A DNA stretch of 19,745 bases from Thiotrichaceae bacterium (GCA_027024625.1 JALVRY010000067.1:1-19745), one strand, 5' to 3'; positions 1 to 7,992 are shown, counted from the first letter of the stretch. Notes: generated by a model not told the origin, from the sequence alone. Program-made: numbers and translations.

Positions 1-1578
1 ATAGCCAACTGCCAGAATGACACTCATTTTATGTTCACGCAAAATTGGCATCATTCTGTCATTCCACCAGAATAAAAACTCCTCAATGTGTTCAAGATAC
101 ACATGCCCATGTGGTGGCAAACGTAAAGTTTTAAAACGGCAATGCAATAATACTTTTTTATTTGATGATTGATGTTGATCCAATACTTTATGGATCATAT
201 CCAGCCGTCGAATTTTATCAGTTGACAAGCCATCCAATATCATTTGTTCAAAGTTACAATCAAAATCATCAAAGCATTCCGGCCAACGAAAGCTGCGGCT
301 AACCACTGAAATACCACCGTCTTCAATTTCGACGGGGATACGATCATGGTAAAGCTCCACACCTTGCCCTTGCCCCCCAAACCAGAAACAAAACATCGCC
401 AATGGATGTTTAAATTTCATCATATCACTGACTCTTGCCCGCAATTGAGCAGTTTGATCAAAACGATCTAAGCGTAACCGCCAATTAGGATCATGCTCGG
501 ATAATTGTTGAGTATTACTATCCACAAACGTCCACTTAACATAGTGCTGAAACAATAGCGGTGTCATCCAGCTAGTGCTGGTCATTTTAGCACTAGAAGT
601 ACGATACGCCTCTGCCAATGCCTCATGTGGTGGATAATATTGTTGCAAGGCATGAAAAAACACAGAAGCTTGTTTTTTTGCATCACTGATTAAGGCATCG
701 GTACGGTTCACCACCAAGGCAGGCACACACTCACCGAGTTGGTTTGCCGCCCCTGCCGCACTCAAACTACCACTTTGGCAAGCATTAATATAAAGCACAT
801 CAGGCGGAGATTTTTTCAATAATTTTGCCAACGCCATCACCGAATACAACTCTGCTTGCCCGTCTTTATTGGCAAAGACCAATTGCGAGCCGTGTTCGCC
901 CCCTTTGCTATGCCCATAGAAATACACCATATCCCAGTGTTGGCTTTGCAATCGCTGTACGCACTCATCCCATGTTTCTGCCAAAGAAAAATACTTAGGG
1001 CTATCTAAAGCTCGGGAATATGTGGCTAATGAACGCTGCAAATCTTCTGCATGTAAACGCCCTTGTGTACTAGGAAAATGGCGTGATTCAGGCTCAGGAC
1101 AAATCACCAACAGAGACGGTACTTCTGCAAAGGTAATCGGCAGATTGACTCGTTTTGTGGCAAGATTGATCGTCCAATCATCCATAATCAAAAAACTACG
1201 CTTATCACGCGACAATATTGTCCACGGCAACTGCTGAATAAACGGATCAGTTGTAATAACGATTAGCTCAACCTTTGAACCCAAATCTGGCAAACGAGCC
1301 TCACACTGCCCCAAGGTTTGCTCATATAAAAAATGACCGAGATGCAATTGCTTAGAATCATCAAAATATTCACTCAACCATTTTGTTTTATTTTGATAAT
1401 CAACAAGGTTCTCAAAAAGCTCCGAAAGCGTAAATGATTTATTTGCATAGGTAATAACCGTATCTGGCTCAATGTCTGCAATACCATCCGCCAAGGGGTG
1501 ATTACTGGAGTCTTTATACAACAGCCATTGATAAGGGGCAGTTTTGGCTGGGGAGATTTGTAAATAAAGAGAGTTCAT
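1..1578 (-). CDS. CHAT-domain (caspase-like) protease, C-terminus cut by window edge
   Basis: This frame stays open from ATG at 1578 to the left edge, giving 526 residues without a stop. The central part is a CHAT (caspase HetF-associated with TPRs) peptidase domain. Preceding the catalytic His is a hydrophobic strand, then YFYGHSKGGEHGS with His223, and then LYINACQSGSLSAAGA with Cys267. This His/Cys dyad and its order are typical of clan CD caspase-like enzymes. The N-terminal ~200 residues are a mixed alpha/beta region usual in CHAT proteins. After about residue 390 a segment around MFCFWFGGQGQGVELYHDRI resembles the inactive-STAND-type regions that sometimes follow caspase-like domains, but that is a weak guess. 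No signal peptide or membrane segment is seen, so it is probably cytoplasmic. It lies 359 bp downstream of, and on the same strand as, the DGR-target gene, suggesting a sensor/effector pair. No good ribosome site precedes the ATG. Confidence 0.85.
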   Translation of the reverse strand, partial: MNSLYLQISPAKTAPYQWLLYKDSSNHPLADGIADIEPDTVITYANKSFTLSELFENLVDYQNKTKWLSEYFDDSKQLHLGHFLYEQTLGQCEARLPDLGSKVELIVITTDPFIQQLPWTILSRDKRSFLIMDDWTINLATKRVNLPITFAEVPSLLVICPEPESRHFPSTQGRLHAEDLQRSLATYSRALDSPKYFSLAETWDECVQRLQSQHWDMVYFYGHSKGGEHGSQLVFANKDGQAELYSVMALAKLLKKSPPDVLYINACQSGSLSAAGAANQLGECVPALVVNRTDALISDAKKQASVFFHALQQYYPPHEALAEAYRTSSAKMTSTSWMTPLLFQHYVKWTFVDSNTQQLSEHDPNWRLRLDRFDQTAQLRARVSDMMKFKHPLAMFCFWFGGQGQGVELYHDRIPVEIEDGGISVVSRSFRWPECFDDFDCNFEQMILDGLSTDKIRRLDMIHKVLDQHQSSNKKVLLHCRFKTLRLPPHGHVYLEHIEEFLFWWNDRMMPILREHKMSVILAVGY

Positions 1579-1839
1579 ATATTTGTTGGGGGTCTATTCA
1601 ATTTCGATGAGTCCTATTTACTCGTTACGAGGCTCCAGCCTCGTAATGCAAGCTAACGGCTCTAGCCGTTCGAGTGGCTAGAGCCACGTAACCAGATAAA
1701 GAATATCATAAACCATTCTTTTCATGTTCCATGAATACTTACACAGTCTCTCCAGCCGCGTAATTCTTGTGTATGGCTCTTGCCATGTGGTTGATTGCTG
1801 TGGTGTCTCTTGTTTCGGATGGCTGGAGCCATCTATGTG

Positions 1840-1865
1840 AGTGACGAGGCTGGAGCCTCGTCACT
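1840..1865. terminator. Strong 12-bp hairpin downstream of the FGE gene
   Basis: This is a perfect 12-bp inverted repeat with a GG loop, centred on GAGGCTGGAGCCTC, 73 bp past the FGE gene stop. On the minus strand no T-run follows, so a canonical intrinsic terminator is not proven. It may instead belong to the palindrome family in this gap, or be the cruciform-type structure that some DGRs need just downstream of the VR. The distance to the VR end (about 80 bp) is long for the latter. Confidence 0.35.
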
Positions 1866-1907
1866 AGGGGAAAGACAAAGGGAAAGAGTAAAAAGAAAAA
1901 AGAGTAA

Positions 1908-1920
1908 GGCGGCTCGGAAT
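1908..1920 (-). repeat. Third 13-bp copy of the VR 3' end
   Basis: The 13-mer GGCGGCTCGGAAT (plus-strand reading) occurs at 1950-1962 and 2757-2769 as the 3' end of each variable region, and again here, 18 bp beyond the FGE gene stop. On the coding strand it reads ATTCCGAGCCGCC, preceded by AGCGGAT, which loosely matches the codons before the GFRAA end of the VR. It may be the relic of an earlier VR end, or an extra initiation-of-mutagenic-homing-like site. Confidence 0.6.
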
Positions 1921-1937
1921 ATCCGCTATTGTGCCAT

Positions 1938-4900
1938 TTATTGAGTCCTGGCGGCTCGGAATCCCACATCGCTGCTACGTCCACCTGCACCGCTGTTGAG
2001 ACGGCCAGCAGAACGCAGGGAGTTCGGATAGTTGATCCAAGAACCACCACGCAACACGCGAGAATTATTTGAACAACCATCCTGCCAAACACTACCATCA
2101 TTGGGGGCTTCTTGATAATCGTTATGCCAGCAATCTTCATTCCATTCCCACAAATTACCGTGCATATCATATAAACCCCATGCATTAGGATCAAAGCTAG
2201 CAACTGGCATTGTATCTGCTCTATATACATCTGTTTTAGGGCAGTTTTCCCAACCATAACTTCCATCATAGTTTGCCTGATCTGTATTAATACATTCACC
2301 TGTTGCATACGGTGTTGCTGTACCTGCTCTGGCGGCATACTCCCACTCTGCTTCACTGGGTAGGCGATATTGATGCCCAGTAACTTTACTTAACCATGCT
2401 AGGTAGGCTTTTGCTCCGTACCAACTGACATTGTTAACAGGATGTTTAGCGTAGCCTTTTTCTATGCTGTATTTACCCTTATTTTCAATAATGCGACTTC
2501 TACCATCTTCTGCTTTGGTTTTAAACCAAGGTTTTTCTTCTGTGCCGCGTTTTTTTACGCTATTTAAAAACTCTATATATTGCTCATTGGTGATTTCAGT
2601 TTGGCTTAGCATAAAGGGTTTTATTGTAACTTTATGCACTGGTTTTTCATCACTGTTACAGTCTTTACCACTTACGCAGCCCATTTGAAATTCACCGCCT
2701 TGTATAGATAACATTTTTGGTTGATTTTTAATCAAAATGGGGGCTTTTAAGGTTCTGGCGGCTCGGAATCCCACATTGTAGACACGTAGACCTGCAACGC
2801 CGCTGAAACGGTTAGCAGAACGCAGGGCACTCGGTAAGTAGTTCCAAGCACCACCACGCAACACGCGAAGATCGATGATTGAACAACTTTCTTGCCAAGC
2901 ACTACCATCATTGGGAGCTTGTTTATAGTCATTATGCCAGCAGTCTTCTACCCACTCCCACACATTACCGGCGGTATCATATAAGCCCCAAGGGTTGGCT
3001 TTAAATTGAGCCACAGGGGCGGTTTTTAACCATTTATCTTTTTCTCCCGTTGCTCCACCAATCCCCACATCAGCATAGTTTGCCCTATCATGGCTAACAT
3101 CATTGCCCCACCAATAAGCGGTTGGCTCAGACTTTGGGTCACTGGCTCTGGCTGCATATTCCCACTCTGCTTCACTCGGCAAGCGATAGTCATGCCCTGT
3201 TTTTTCACTTAGCCATGCTAAATAGGCTTTTGCCCCATACCACGAGACATTAATAACGGGGTGGTCTGTATAGTTCTCTTCTACTTTATACTGTCCAGCA
3301 TTCTTTATTATGTGGCTAGTATCATCGTATGATTTTGTATCTAGCCATTTCTTATCAACCTGATCAACCCCATTTAAGAAGCCCACATATTGCTGGTTGG
3401 TTACTTCTGTTGCACTGATCATAAATGCTGGGATGCTTACGTCATGGATGGGTTTTTCACTTGAATTACAATCAATTCCACTAACACAACCCATTTTAAA
3501 TTCACCTTTGGGGATAGTGACCATTTCAAAAACAATTTTATTATCCTCTTCTGGGGCAGCCATTTGCCAATTCCCTGCAATTGCACTGGCTATTGCCACG
3601 CTTGTTAATAGCAAGCCCATTAGCATTTGTAGGCGGCTTTGGGGATAAGCCGCTTGCTGACTTATACCCATATTATTCCCCAGCATTTTAGCTAATGCGT
3701 ATAGGTGTTTTTTTCCTGTGGCTGTATTGGGTGTGGGTAGCGGTATTTTATTGTCTGCTTCTGCAAGACTTGCCATGTTCAGCTCTGCTTGAATACTGGC
3801 TTTTAAACGCGGATAGCTTTGTATTAATTCATGTAGTTTTTGAGCGGCGGTGTCGCTATCCCATTGCATTAATAGGCGATATTTCTTCCATGCCCATATT
3901 TGCCAGCCTAGACTTTTTTTATCCTGTGGCTCGGCATCATCCAGTAGCTGTTGCCATGTGTTGATAATTTGCTGTTGCCAGTGCTTATCTCGTTGTGCAA
4001 AGCGTTGTCTGAGTGCAATCAGTAAACGCGGTGAAAATTCAATGCGTTTGCCATCTGTCCATGTACCATTAAGTTGAATAAATCGCTGAATTTGTAAAAA
4101 ATCAATCTCTGGAAAGTGCTTTTTACGGATGCTCTCTGCGGCGGCAAAACTAAATGCTCCCGTATAAAGACAACAGGCTTCTGCCCATGCTAGGTTTGCC
4201 CCTAAATTACGTTGCAGGTAACTAAAATCACTTTCATTTAGCTCCTGCGTGAAACGACTGATATAGGTATTTAAGCGGTGTATATTTTTAGGAGGCTTAG
4301 CATTAGAGCCTGTTTGTTGTTGCAGTACATCAAACAAGCCTTGCGTTAATGCAGAAAATAGTGTTACCCCCATCGCTTGCAGTTGTGCTTCCCGCTCATC
4401 CCAATAGCGGTTTTCTTGATAGCTTAGTAGGCTAGTGTTATCCCAATATTGCCAATCAAAATTCTTTAATGATGTTGCTTGATGTGTGTCGGCAAAGATG
4501 CAAAAAACGAGGTGATGTTTTTTATCATCCCAATCTTCTAGGTGCTGCACGTCACCATCGTCAGTAATAAACTGTTCTGGCGTATCGTGATATGTGCCGT
4601 AAGTGCAGGGAACACCACGGGCTTTAAGGGATTCTGCCCACTCTCTGGCAATTGTATTCCAATGCCGCTGTACCGCGTTGGCATCGTCCAGAATGAGAAC
4701 ACCTTGTAGCTGTTTGTGCTTATGGAAACGTATTTGGCTAATTCCACCCGCTTTGCTACTGGCTTTGATACTGGCATTAATATCGAGCCGCTTGCTGTCT
4801 CTCTCGCTTTGCGTATAGCTAATCAAATCGGCAAGCTGATCTCTTTCATGCTCACTGAGTATGGGCGGTAATTCACTGCCTATTTTGCTTTCATCAAAGT

Positions 4901-5648
4901 GTTTCTCTGGCAGGGTTGGATCAACCAAATGCGTTTGTATTTTAGGTGGGCGACGCTTGTGCCACCACAATGCGAACAGCAATAAGCTTAGTAAGCTGCT
5001 TGGGATAAATAGCCAATGCCAATAGCGTTGATAACGGCTTAGCAATGTGGGGGCTTGCTGGGCTATGGATGTGGTTTTTATTGTGACGGTTTCTTTTTTT
5101 GGCGTTTGTTGTACTTCGGGTTGTGCTGTTTTAGGTTCTGGTACTACTTCGGGTGTTACTGGAGGCTCTACGACATCGTTTTTTTGTGTACAAAATGTGC
5201 TTAGTTGGCAAACAGTGAAGGCTAGTGTAATCAATATGGTGAGTGCTAAAGCAATAAGTAGTGGCTTTCTCCCCGCATTAGGCAAGCTCCATGACGGGCT
5301 ACGGGTATTTGTTTTTGTTTGCTTTATAAAAGGCTGGGGGTATTTTGCTTGTGTTGGAGAGTCTAATTTTTCTAATAATAAGCTGAGTTCTTGATTCCAT
5401 TGCTTAACATCAATTTCAGTGGCGATGCTATCTTGGATTTTAAAGTAATGATTAAACTGCTCATTAAACAGCTCTTGCTGCTCACTATTATTTGTTAACA
5501 GACTGGATAATACGGTTTGTAAACGTGAACGACTCCAAACACCCCGCGAACTCAACACACGGTTAATTCGCCAGTAGTCCTGCACTGTAATCTGCAAGCC
5601 TGCGGTGGCAAGTTGTTCTAAAAAAGGGGTAAGCGGGAAGTTGTCCAT
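1938..5648 (-). CDS. Membrane-anchored tandem FGE-sulfatase (C-type lectin fold) protein, DGR variable-region target
   Basis: The protein has 1236 residues. Residues 1-75 form a helical N-terminal domain like those of CoxE/vWA-type proteins. Hydrophobic segments lie at about 129-149, 211-229 and 673-691, with a Pro-rich loop at 155-190 between the first two. Positive charges (RK before the first, HKRR after the second) predict cytoplasmic residues 1-128 and 230-672. Residues 315-440 resemble a degenerate vWA-like region lacking the metal-site residues. Two FGE-sulfatase domains follow, at about 705-967 and 978-1236, predicted extracytoplasmic. Their even cysteine counts (721/727/903/922 and 991/997/1119/1136/1173/1192) would allow disulfides. 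The two cysteines of true formylglycine-generating enzyme, expected just after RGGS, are absent, so binding rather than catalysis is likely. Each domain ends in a DGR-type variable region. No clear Shine-Dalgarno precedes the ATG. Confidence 0.9.
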   Translation of the reverse strand: MDNFPLTPFLEQLATAGLQITVQDYWRINRVLSSRGVWSRSRLQTVLSSLLTNNSEQQELFNEQFNHYFKIQDSIATEIDVKQWNQELSLLLEKLDSPTQAKYPQPFIKQTKTNTRSPSWSLPNAGRKPLLIALALTILITLAFTVCQLSTFCTQKNDVVEPPVTPEVVPEPKTAQPEVQQTPKKETVTIKTTSIAQQAPTLLSRYQRYWHWLFIPSSLLSLLLFALWWHKRRPPKIQTHLVDPTLPEKHFDESKIGSELPPILSEHERDQLADLISYTQSERDSKRLDINASIKASSKAGGISQIRFHKHKQLQGVLILDDANAVQRHWNTIAREWAESLKARGVPCTYGTYHDTPEQFITDDGDVQHLEDWDDKKHHLVFCIFADTHQATSLKNFDWQYWDNTSLLSYQENRYWDEREAQLQAMGVTLFSALTQGLFDVLQQQTGSNAKPPKNIHRLNTYISRFTQELNESDFSYLQRNLGANLAWAEACCLYTGAFSFAAAESIRKKHFPEIDFLQIQRFIQLNGTWTDGKRIEFSPRLLIALRQRFAQRDKHWQQQIINTWQQLLDDAEPQDKKSLGWQIWAWKKYRLLMQWDSDTAAQKLHELIQSYPRLKASIQAELNMASLAEADNKIPLPTPNTATGKKHLYALAKMLGNNMGISQQAAYPQSRLQMLMGLLLTSVAIASAIAGNWQMAAPEEDNKIVFEMVTIPKGEFKMGCVSGIDCNSSEKPIHDVSIPAFMISATEVTNQQYVGFLNGVDQVDKKWLDTKSYDDTSHIIKNAGQYKVEENYTDHPVINVSWYGAKAYLAWLSEKTGHDYRLPSEAEWEYAARASDPKSEPTAYWWGNDVSHDRANYADVGIGGATGEKDKWLKTAPVAQFKANPWGLYDTAGNVWEWVEDCWHNDYKQAPNDGSAWQESCSIIDLRVLRGGAWNYLPSALRSANRFSGVAGLRVYNVGFRAARTLKAPILIKNQPKMLSIQGGEFQMGCVSGKDCNSDEKPVHKVTIKPFMLSQTEITNEQYIEFLNSVKKRGTEEKPWFKTKAEDGRSRIIENKGKYSIEKGYAKHPVNNVSWYGAKAYLAWLSKVTGHQYRLPSEAEWEYAARAGTATPYATGECINTDQANYDGSYGWENCPKTDVYRADTMPVASFDPNAWGLYDMHGNLWEWNEDCWHNDYQEAPNDGSVWQDGCSNNSRVLRGGSWINYPNSLRSAGRLNSGAGGRSSDVGFRAARTQ
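1947..2060 (-). other. DGR variable region VR-B (C-terminus of FGE domain 2)
   Basis: These codons encode residues 1197-1234, from RVLRGG to GFRAAR just before the stop. The frame is fixed at both ends by stretches identical to VR-A (RVLRGG, and VGFRAA). Between them, variable residues are S1203, I1205, N1206, Y1207, N1209, S1210, G1215, L1217, N1218, S1219, G1220, G1223, S1225, S1226 and D1227. Conserved codons (W, P, LRSA, R, AG, R, VGFR) alternate with codons consistent with mutated AAC/AAT-type template codons. This is the canonical VR arrangement of DGR targets with the FGE/CLec fold. Confidence 0.85.
2754..2867 (-). other. DGR variable region VR-A (C-terminus of FGE domain 1)
   Basis: These codons encode residues 928-965. 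Over 37 codons it differs from VR-B at 21 nucleotides, 19 of them at codon positions 1 or 2. All 15 affected codons change the residue and no silent difference occurs. The rest of the two FGE domains has ordinary synonymous divergence. Variable residues are A934, N936, Y937, L938, S940, A941, N946, F948, S949, G950, V951, L954, V956, Y957 and N958. Several retain AAC or AAT, the expected unmutated template codons. Confidence 0.85.
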
Positions 5649-5810
5649 ACCGAGTTAGGATAGTATGGATTTTGCCAAATGGGAATTATTACATTTGTTA
5701 CTTAGGGCTGGATACGATGTCTCTAGCTTCGCTCTATTCGTGGGGACTAAAGAGACTGTGCAAGTATTCTAAAGTCCCACTTCCATTCGAGAAAATCACT
5801 TGTGAGTTTA
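5649..5810. other. Intergenic, galE 3' side to FGE gene 5' side
   Basis: This 162-bp gap lies between the galE stop and the FGE gene start, both genes on the minus strand. An imperfect inverted repeat (GTGGGGACT at about 5741-5749 with AGTCCCAC near 5771-5778, 20-odd-nt loop) could form a hairpin after galE. No T-run follows on the minus strand, so it is not a clear terminator. I see no obvious promoter and no small gene. Confidence 0.4.
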
Positions 5811-6836
5811 TCAAGCAGCATAACCTTGAGGGTTTTGAGATTGCCAACGCCATGTATCATCACACATTTCTCGTAAGCCTCTTTCTGCCTGCCAGCCAAG
5901 CACTTCTTTTGCATAACTGGGGTCAGCGTAGCAGGTCGCAATATCACCTGCACGACGTTCAACTATTTTATACGCTATCTCATTACCAGAACTTTGCTCA
6001 AAGGCTTTTACCATATCTAACACAGAGTAGCCCTGCCCTGTGCCTAGATTGACTGTTAGTAAATTATCCAAGTCATCTTTTTCAAAGGCTTGCAGTGCTT
6101 TGACGTGACCTTTTGCTAAATCAACCACATGGATATAATCACGTACACCTGTGCCATCAGGCGTATCATAATCTCCGCCAAATACAGATAAATACTCATA
6201 TTGCCCCACCGCGACACGGGCAATAAAGGGGATTAGATTATTAGGAATATCATTAGGGTCTTCGCCAATACGCCCTGATTTATGTGCCCCGACGGGGTTA
6301 AAGTAGCGAAGTAGTGTGACTTGCCAATGGTTATCGGCATAATAAATATCACGCAATATATCCTCAATAAACAGCTTAGAACGCCCGTAGGGATTAGTTG
6401 CACTAAGGGGGAAATCTTCTTTAATTGGCAAAGTATGCGGGTCGCCATAAACCGTCGCTGAAGAACTAAAAACCACTTTTTTAATACCGTTATCTCGCAT
6501 GGCATTAAACAAAATGATGCTACCTGAGATATTGTTATCGTAATACTCTAAGGGCTTTTCAACCGACTCACCCACCGCTTTTAAACCTGCAAAGTGAATA
6601 ACAGAATCAATCTCCTCTGCCTGCATAACCGTATCTAAAAATTGACGATCCCGCACGTCCCCCTCGTAGAAGCAAACCTTCTTTCCGGTTAGCTCCTCTA
6701 CACGTTCTAGTGAGACAGAAGAACTATTACTGAAATTATCAATAACAATAGGATTAAACCCTGCTTCTATTAATTCGACACAAGTATGCGAGCCGATATA
6801 ACCAGCTCCACCAGTGACAAGTACATTTTTAGACAT
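5811..6836 (-). CDS. galE: UDP-glucose 4-epimerase
   Basis: This short-chain dehydrogenase-type epimerase interconverts UDP-glucose and UDP-galactose using bound NAD, feeding galactose metabolism and polysaccharide precursors in the cytoplasm. The 341 residues match the usual length (about 338). The Rossmann motif TGGAGYIGSH is at 8-17, VFSSSATVYG at 122-131 contains the catalytic Ser/Thr region, and Tyr150/Lys154 form the YxxxK motif in NPYGRSK. The start at 6836 is chosen because the protein then begins MSKNVLVTGG and a GGAG ribosome site lies upstream. A longer frame to 6887 would run into a dispersed intergenic repeat. It is followed by the FGE gene, with no sign of functional linkage. 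Confidence 0.95.
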   Translation of the reverse strand: MSKNVLVTGGAGYIGSHTCVELIEAGFNPIVIDNFSNSSSVSLERVEELTGKKVCFYEGDVRDRQFLDTVMQAEEIDSVIHFAGLKAVGESVEKPLEYYDNNISGSIILFNAMRDNGIKKVVFSSSATVYGDPHTLPIKEDFPLSATNPYGRSKLFIEDILRDIYYADNHWQVTLLRYFNPVGAHKSGRIGEDPNDIPNNLIPFIARVAVGQYEYLSVFGGDYDTPDGTGVRDYIHVVDLAKGHVKALQAFEKDDLDNLLTVNLGTGQGYSVLDMVKAFEQSSGNEIAYKIVERRAGDIATCYADPSYAKEVLGWQAERGLREMCDDTWRWQSQNPQGYAA

Positions 6837-7179
6837 TTTGTAGCACTCCAATTTATTTTTATCATACTCATGAATCAGTGACTTCACTACGGCACAGTAA
6901 ATTGTTAAATTAATTGTGCTCTCCTGCTTAGGATAGTAATACTAAGTTAAGGCGATATGCAAATCATCCCGACCATTTGACTCAAATACCCAAGAGGCTC
7001 GCTCCTTGTCAACCGTACAACGGATTATTACAGGAGACTGATTAAGCAGGAAGTGAGGTTTTAAACAACAGTATTTCAATACCTTACTGGCGACACTAAA
7101 GTGTCGCTTCCAATATTTTGGGCTTAATCAGCTTCCTATAGGAACCAGCCACGCACAAGCGAAATCTGCCGATGGAGAA
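6837..7179. repeat. Intergenic region with dispersed repeat pieces
   Basis: This 343-bp gap has no credible ORF. It holds three things. At 6871-6901 is one arm of a dispersed repeat (GAATCAGTGACTTCACTAC, also at about 13615-13646 and 18683-18705). At 7090-7107 is a perfect 8-bp inverted repeat with an AA loop (GCGACACT/AGTGTCGC). A CTGATTAAGC/GCTTAATCAG pair (near 7031-7040 and 7121-7130) flanks that hairpin, so 7031-7130 may be a small palindromic element. No promoter stands out. Confidence 0.55.
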
Positions 7180-7953
7180 TTACAAACGGAATAGACGATT
7201 AAAATTAGCCGTTGTTACCTCAGCAATTTCTTCATAAGAAACTGCTCGTAATTCTGCTATTTTTTCTGCGACGTAACGCACATTAGCAGGATGATTTAAC
7301 TTGCCTCGTTTCGGTACAGGAGCTAACCAGGGGGAGTCTGTTTCGATTAGCATTCGGTCAATAGGAACTTTTTTAGCCACTTCTCTTAATTCTTTGGCAC
7401 TGTTAAAGGTGACAATGCCAGAGAATGAAATATAAAAATTTAAGTCCAATGCCTTTTTTGCTGTTTCCCAGTCTTCAGCGAAGCAATGCATGACACCGCC
7501 GACCTCATCCGCCCCTTCTTCTGCCAATATTTTAATAGTATCTTCCTTGGCGTTGCGGGTATGAATAATCAACGGCTTATTTGTTGCTTTTGAAGCTTCA
7601 ATATGATGGCGAAAACGATCTTGCTGCCACGTCATATCATCATCTTCAATTCGAAAATAATCTAAGCCTGTCTCACCAATCGCAATTACTTTGTCAGTAC
7701 TTGATAGCTTGATCAGCTCATTAGCATCTGGCTCTTTTACACCCTGAGAGGTTGGGTGTACGCCCACGGAGCAATAGATATTATCATGCTGTAAAGCGAT
7801 TTTCTGCACATCATCAAAATGCTCTAAATCAATACAAACACAAAGATACTGACTCACATCAGCTTGCTTAGCTTCATCTAGCAGAACGGATAAGCGGTTA
7901 TCAAATGAACTCAGGTCAATTTTATCAAGATGGCAATGTGAATCTGTCAGCAT
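7180..7953 (-). CDS. TatD-family metal-dependent hydrolase (DNase)
   Basis: This 257-residue TIM-barrel amidohydrolase-fold protein has the TatD-family metal ligands in order. DSHCHLD (His6, His8) is at the N-terminus. GETGLDY contains the bridging Glu, PLIIHTRNA and GGVMHCFAEDW contain the later His residues, and IETDSPWLAP contains the C-terminal Asp. Family members hydrolyse DNA ends in DNA repair or turnover. This one, downstream of tmk-holB-pilZ, corresponds to the YcfH-type member rather than TatD of the tat operon. It begins 39 bp after the pilZ stop, so it is probably the last gene of the operon. The ribosome site is weak. Confidence 0.92.
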   Translation of the reverse strand: MLTDSHCHLDKIDLSSFDNRLSVLLDEAKQADVSQYLCVCIDLEHFDDVQKIALQHDNIYCSVGVHPTSQGVKEPDANELIKLSSTDKVIAIGETGLDYFRIEDDDMTWQQDRFRHHIEASKATNKPLIIHTRNAKEDTIKILAEEGADEVGGVMHCFAEDWETAKKALDLNFYISFSGIVTFNSAKELREVAKKVPIDRMLIETDSPWLAPVPKRGKLNHPANVRYVAEKIAELRAVSYEEIAEVTTANFNRLFRL

Positions 7954-7992
7954 AAGGTTCAGGTAGTAGTATTTGAAAATGCTGAGTATACG

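Larger units (their letters stand above)
1579..1937. repeat. Intergenic cluster of six short palindromes
   Basis: The 359-bp gap between the FGE gene and the CHAT gene holds no credible gene. It contains six inverted repeats, five of them with 2-nt loops: 1625-1646 (10-bp arms), 1655-1670 (7), 1674-1687 (6), 1773-1786 (5, 4-nt loop), 1818-1833 (7) and 1840-1865 (12-bp arms, perfect). Most share the core GGCT-NN-AGCC. The arms differ outside the core but remain self-complementary, so pairing rather than sequence is conserved. They could be mobile palindromic repeats, transcription attenuators between the two genes, or structures used by the retroelement. Confidence 0.75.

Noticed and set aside
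705..980. Classical caspase (p20/p10) assignment for the CHAT gene
   Set aside because: The flanking motifs (YFYGHSKGGEHG, LYINACQSG) and long N-terminal region fit CHAT better than metacaspase-type p20 domains.
1625..1865. CRISPR array
   Set aside because: The repeats are different palindromes without a common direct-repeat unit or regular spacer length, and no cas gene is present.
1739..2356. 205-codon minus-strand frame overlapping the FGE gene end
   Set aside because: It is an out-of-frame shadow of FGE domain 2 running into the palindromic gap; no recognisable domain.
2721..2735. Small TTGATT/AATCAA hairpin 19 bp past the end of VR-A
   Set aside because: It lies inside coding sequence, is A+T-rich and short; a role as a DGR target cruciform cannot be supported.
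6837..6887. Upstream start of galE at 6887
   Set aside because: The extra 17 residues partly come from a dispersed repeat; the internal ATG has GGAG upstream and the canonical MSKNVLVTGGAG start.
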